Positions 60,631 through 64,000 of a stretch of 64,000 bases of DNA are shown here, in pieces. The notes below the pieces were generated by a model. That model did not search any database, was not told the DNA's origin, and saw nothing but the letters and a program-made list of their open reading frames with translations. Position numbers and translations under genes: made by a program. Position 1 is the first letter of the stretch. Each line of letters begins with the position of its first letter. The stretch comes from Prevotella sp. (lineage in GTDB: Bacteria; Bacteroidota; Bacteroidia; Bacteroidales; Bacteroidaceae): contig JAHHQW010000002.1 in the NCBI GenBank assembly GCA_020026195.1, forward strand, positions 1 through 64,000, given 5' to 3'.

Positions 60631-61458
60631 TTACGCTTTGTGATTAGCTGTGTATGTCTGAGCGATAGTGTAACCAACCTCATCGAGGGCGTATGTCAGC
60701 TTATCAATTTTGTTTGTGTAGTAGTTGTATGAAATAACAGCAAGAGCACCTGTCAAAATACCTGAAGCAGTATTAACGAGGGCCTCAGAAATACCTGTAG
60801 AAAGTGCAAGTGAGTCACCACCACCACCAGATGCAAGGGCAGCGAACGCCTTAATCATACCAACAACAGTACCAAGAAGTCCGGTAAGTGTACCAAGAGT
60901 AACGATAGTACCGATGATAGGAAGGTTCATCTGCAGTGTAGGCATTTCGAGCTGTGTAGCTTCTTCGTGAGCCTGCTGAATCTGAGCAACCTTCTGTTCC
61001 TTCTCGATTCCTTCTGTTTCTTCCATTTCCTTGTACTTGCGGAGTGATGCGCTAACAACATTAGCTACAGAACCTCTCTGATCATCACAGATCTTCTGTG
61101 CCTTAGCGAAATCCTGCTCGCTGAGAGCCTGCTTTACATTGATAACGAAGTTTCTCAAAGAGCCCTTACCGAAAGCTACCTTAAGAGCGATGAAACGCTC
61201 GATAGAAAGTGAAATAACTGTAAGAAGCAATGTCCAAATGATAGGAACGATGAAACCACCCTTGTAGATTGTACCGAGCAAGTTACCATTGAGAACTGCA
61301 CCGTTAGGATCACCATTTACGAAGTTGTCGGGGCTACCGAATACAAATTCGAAAATACAATAAGCAATCAAGAAACATAATACTATAACCCAAATAGCAT
61401 CTCTGACGCCTTGAAATCCCTGTTTTTTAGGGCTGGCCTTCTTCTGTTTTGAATCCAT
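60631..61458 (-). CDS. exbB: MotA/TolQ/ExbB proton channel protein
   Basis: A 275-residue inner-membrane protein with three membrane helices: AIWVIVLCFLIAYCIFEFVF, GGFIVPIIWTLLLTVISLSI and the C-terminal pair around NLPIIGTIVTLGTLTGLLGT and GILTGALAVISYNYY. The conserved ExbB signature GLLGTVVGMIKAFAAL is intact. The cytosolic loop between helices 1 and 2 is long, as usual. It is the first gene of the exbB-exbD-exbD-tonB operon with a promoter about 180 bp upstream. Confidence 0.94.
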   Translation of the reverse strand: MDSKQKKASPKKQGFQGVRDAIWVIVLCFLIAYCIFEFVFGSPDNFVNGDPNGAVLNGNLLGTIYKGGFIVPIIWTLLLTVISLSIERFIALKVAFGKGSLRNFVINVKQALSEQDFAKAQKICDDQRGSVANVVSASLRKYKEMEETEGIEKEQKVAQIQQAHEEATQLEMPTLQMNLPIIGTIVTLGTLTGLLGTVVGMIKAFAALASGGGGDSLALSTGISEALVNTASGILTGALAVISYNYYTNKIDKLTYALDEVGYTIAQTYTANHKA

Positions 61459-61638
61459 AATTTTTTAATTTTAAAAATTTTAGTTTAGTTATTGTTTAAT
61501 TTAAGTTTATATTTTCAGATTTACAACAGACGAGCATGGTATTTTCATTACTCTGCAAATTCAAAATCCAAAGAGAGGTTTCTTTTTTTGTGAAATCCTT
61601 TTAACTTCTAAGGAATCTCTACATATGATTTTGTGCTG

Positions 61639-61669
61639 CAAAAATAATCAATTTATTCATTTTACCGAA
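61639..61669 (-). promoter_or_regulatory. Candidate promoter of the exbB operon
   Basis: On the minus strand TTCG (61666-61669) and TATTTTTG (61639-61646) lie 19 bases apart, matching the -33/-7 pattern with one mismatch. The leader would be about 175 nt. The rest of 61459-61845 is A+T-rich with no gene. Confidence 0.55.
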
Positions 61670-61845
61670 AAAAATCGCACTTTATTTATGTCTAAATCAT
61701 ATTTTTACATCTTTATGAGAATTTTCTTTCTTAAATATTCTCATATCTCATGTAGCTTTTCTTTTTTATTTAACAAGCATTGTCTTTAGCAACATAAAGC
61801 ACAATAATCTTGCAGTCTGTTTTTAGCCTGTTTTTGTCTTACGCC

Positions 61846-63057
61846 TTACTTAATATGTAAGGTATGTCCCATCTTTTCCTTCTTTGTCTTGAGATATTTG
61901 ATATTATACTTATTAGGCTCGATTTCAATTGGCACATTCTCCACAATTTCAAGTCCGTAAGCTTCAAGACCAACTCTCTTGACTGGATTATTAGTCATCA
62001 GTCTCATTTTATGAACACCAAGATGTCTCAGCATCTGTGCGCCACATCCATAATCACGCTCATCAGGCTTGAATCCAAGATGCACGTTTGCATCTACAGT
62101 GTCATATCCTTCTTCCTGAAGTTTGTATGCATCAATCTTGTTCATCAGTCCTATACCGCGACCTTCCTGCTGCATATAGATAAGCACACCCTTACCTTCA
62201 TTCTCAATCATCTGCATAGCCTTATGCAACTGTTCACCACAGTCACAGCGCTTACTTCCGAGAATATCTCCTGTAGCACATGAAGAATGAACTCTCACGA
62301 GAATCGGTTCATCTTCTGTCCATTCACCCTTTATCAGAGCCATGTGTTCAAGTCCGGTACTTGTCTGCTTAAAAGGAATCAGTTTAAAATGTCCATACTC
62401 TGTAGGCATATCAACCATAGAACCTACAGTTATAAGAGACTCTTTTTTAAGACGGTATGATATAAGATCCTTGATAGAGATTATCTTAAGATTATGCTGC
62501 TTAGCAACTTTCTGAAGATCCGGCATTCTTGCCATTGTTCCATCTTCGTTCATTATTTCCATAAGTGCACCTGCAGGATAAAGACCTGAAAGTCGACAGA
62601 GATCTATTGCAGCTTCTGTATGACCACTGCGGCGCAATACTCCATGTTCTTGTGCATAGAGAGGATTAATATGACCAGGACGTCCAAAAGTCTGCGGTGT
62701 TGAGTTTGGATCTGCAAGAGCACGTATAGTTGCAGCTCTGTCATGAGCAGATACACCTGTTGTACATCCTTCAAGTTTATCCACCGTTATTGTAAACGGA
62801 GTTCCCAACATAGAAGTATTATCCGACACCTGATGAGGAAGGTCTAATTCCTCACAGCGTTTCATTGTAAGAGGAGTGCAAAGTACACCTCTTGCGTTTT
62901 TAAGCATAAAATTCACCTTCTCCGGTGTAATCATCTCTGCCGCTGTTATTAAGTCTCCTTCATTCTCGCGATCCTCATCATCTACGACAATGACAAATTT
63001 TCCTTCCTTAAAATCTTTCAGCGCGTCTTCGATGCTATCTAATTTAAAGTTTTCCAT
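61846..63057 (-). CDS. ribBA: Bifunctional riboflavin enzyme RibBA
   Basis: Carries both entry reactions of riboflavin synthesis. Residues 1-205 are 3,4-dihydroxy-2-butanone-4-phosphate synthase ([20 protein letters not shown], then [20 protein letters not shown] with the catalytic histidines). Residues 210-403 are GTP cyclohydrolase II ([20 protein letters not shown] with zinc cysteines, then [20 protein letters not shown]). Length is standard. It begins 32 bp after the LptF/G-type gene on the same strand, leaving no room for an FMN riboswitch there. Confidence 0.96.
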   Translation of the reverse strand: MENFKLDSIEDALKDFKEGKFVIVVDDEDRENEGDLITAAEMITPEKVNFMLKNARGVLCTPLTMKRCEELDLPHQVSDNTSMLGTPFTITVDKLEGCTTGVSAHDRAATIRALADPNSTPQTFGRPGHINPLYAQEHGVLRRSGHTEAAIDLCRLSGLYPAGALMEIMNEDGTMARMPDLQKVAKQHNLKIISIKDLISYRLKKESLITVGSMVDMPTEYGHFKLIPFKQTSTGLEHMALIKGEWTEDEPILVRVHSSCATGDILGSKRCDCGEQLHKAMQMIENEGKGVLIYMQQEGRGIGLMNKIDAYKLQEEGYDTVDANVHLGFKPDERDYGCGAQMLRHLGVHKMRLMTNNPVKRVGLEAYGLEIVENVPIEIEPNKYNIKYLKTKKEKMGHTLHIK

Positions 63058-63089
63058 ATTGTATTTATTTGAGTTTACTTTAGTTTATA

Positions 63090-64000
63090 TTATTTGTTTT
63101 TACTTTCTAATTGTGAAATTCTATCCAGAAGTTCTCCGTTGACTTGTTTTATCTGACGCAAATCACGCATAAGTCTTACACGGAACCTCCACATTCTAAG
63201 ATAAAAGAATACTCCCAAAGGAATTATCACAGCAATCAGTATATTAAGCCATTTTTTTGCAAACGGACGGGTATGTGCCTTTACTGCTATGACGGGATAC
63301 TCATTTATACAAGACAATATTTTTTTGTCGCGTGTATTTGATAAATCTTCTATTATATCTTCCAATCTGTCATTTATATTTCTAACTGTATTATCGGGAC
63401 TATATTTGAAAAACACCTTAATAGGATTGGGAGCAAGCATAAGATTATATTTTGTAACATAATTATCTATATCCTGCGTAATAACCGACAATTTCATCGC
63501 ATTCTCAGTGTAATTTGGTTCGTTGATAATAACTTCCTTCTTAAATATGTGTCGTTTTGTTCTAAGGCCAAGCATCTTCATAAACAAATTTCGATACATA
63601 TCAAGATTAAACACTACAGAATCTTTGTTCGCCTTATATGTAAAGAAGATTGCCAACGGAGTGAGGACAAGTGTTGAGATAGTCTTACCAAACCAGACGC
63701 TCCACATACCTCCTCGTGCCATACGGAATCCTGAATTGTCAAATATAAAATACACAATGAACACAAGTACTGATATAATTACCGGGATACCGAGACCTCC
63801 CTTGCGGATAATGGCTCCAAGAGGAGCACCGATAAAGAAGAATATCAGACATGAAAGAGACAATGTGAATTTATTCATAGCTTCAATCTGATGCAGGCGC
63901 ATCTGTCTTTCGCTATAATTAGTCATTGTACTCTTAAAATCCAAATCATTGAGTTCAGAACGGGCATTTACCAAAGCTGTTTCCACGGCAGATTTTTTCT
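63090..64000 (-). CDS. LptF/LptG family permease (3' part, runs off the window)
   Basis: C-terminal part of a YjgP/YjgQ (LptF/LptG) permease that moves lipopolysaccharide from the inner membrane to the Lpt bridge. The segment keeps the helices FTLSLSCLIFFFIGAPLGAI, RKGGLGIPVIISVLVFIVYF and GKTISTLVLTPLAIFFTYKA, typical for the second half of the protein. An extra C-terminal part (about 170 residues) with another membrane helix (WLNILIAVIIPLGVFFYL) follows, as in Bacteroidota members. The reading frame is open to the window edge, so the start lies beyond it. ribBA follows 32 bp downstream. Confidence 0.88.
   Translation of the reverse strand, partial: KKSAVETALVNARSELNDLDFKSTMTNYSERQMRLHQIEAMNKFTLSLSCLIFFFIGAPLGAIIRKGGLGIPVIISVLVFIVYFIFDNSGFRMARGGMWSVWFGKTISTLVLTPLAIFFTYKANKDSVVFNLDMYRNLFMKMLGLRTKRHIFKKEVIINEPNYTENAMKLSVITQDIDNYVTKYNLMLAPNPIKVFFKYSPDNTVRNINDRLEDIIEDLSNTRDKKILSCINEYPVIAVKAHTRPFAKKWLNILIAVIIPLGVFFYLRMWRFRVRLMRDLRQIKQVNGELLDRISQLESKNK

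Noticed and set aside
63058..63089. FMN riboswitch before ribBA
   Set aside because: Only 32 bases separate it from the upstream gene; the aptamer needs more than 100.

Overview
The window reads as chromosomal DNA of a gut-type Bacteroidales bacterium, most likely a member of Prevotellaceae (family-level placement is inference). The evidence is the set of Bacteroidota-specific genes (DUF5606 protein, Omp28-like protein, long NusB, degenerate EF-G2, twin ExbD genes), repeated -7 promoter boxes of the TAnnTTTG type, and weak Shine-Dalgarno sites. The first 2.2 kb is different: a very A+T-rich, clostridial-looking class III ribonucleotide reductase gene (nrdD). It is either a recent transfer or an assembly join.

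Layout. 0-2.6 kb: nrdD and its A+T-rich upstream region. 2.6-6.1 kb: a YeiH-type permease, then a scarred stretch with a small lipoprotein and a truncated transposase. 6.1-12.7 kb: GH84 O-GlcNAcase-like hexosaminidase, YaaA, Omp28-like exported protein, peptidase T. 12.7-16.1 kb: the nusB-yajC-ybbR-coaE-DUF5606 operon, divergent from rplY-pth-hslR-purN (16.3-18.6 kb). 18.7-21.2 kb: a Nudix hydrolase, an IS4-type transposase relic and an FN3 protein that the relic seems to have truncated. 21.2-23.2 kb: exonuclease III, lumazine synthase and a membrane TPR protein. 23.3-27.2 kb: recF, DUF721, GH20 hexosaminidase and an exported nicotinamidase. 27.2-31.5 kb: small membrane and hydrolase genes, then a UmuD/UmuC-type mutagenesis pair. 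31.7-34.6 kb: Omp85-type barrel and phosphoethanolamine transferase, followed by tRNA-His. 35.3-38.7 kb: EF-G2 divergent from hemW.

39.5-44.7 kb is the most distinctive part: two paralogous SecB-like small proteins, a polysaccharide flippase, a LicD transferase and a fused nucleotidyltransferase/PLP enzyme, which together look like a surface-glycan decoration cassette. 44.9-46.9 kb: a probable preQ1-I riboswitch controlling yhhQ-queC-queF. 47.1-54.4 kb: dnaA, an MCE protein, a cell-wall amidase, folB, a class II (B12-dependent) ribonucleotide reductase and a PAS-fold protein. 54.6-61.5 kb: cytosolic nicotinamidase, then the TonB energising block exbB-exbD-exbD-tonB, followed after a hairpin by a TonB-domain lipoprotein, a PstS-like lipoprotein and a TPR protein. 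61.8-64 kb: ribBA and the 3' part of an LptF/LptG permease that runs off the end.

Most of the window is ordinary housekeeping DNA. The observations most worth a second look are the NTase-PLP/LicD/flippase cassette, the tandem SecB-like pair, the preQ1 riboswitch, the foreign nrdD, the mutagenesis pair with a palindrome over its start codon, and the IS-truncated FN3 gene. No database search was possible; family names come from recognised motifs, lengths and gene order.
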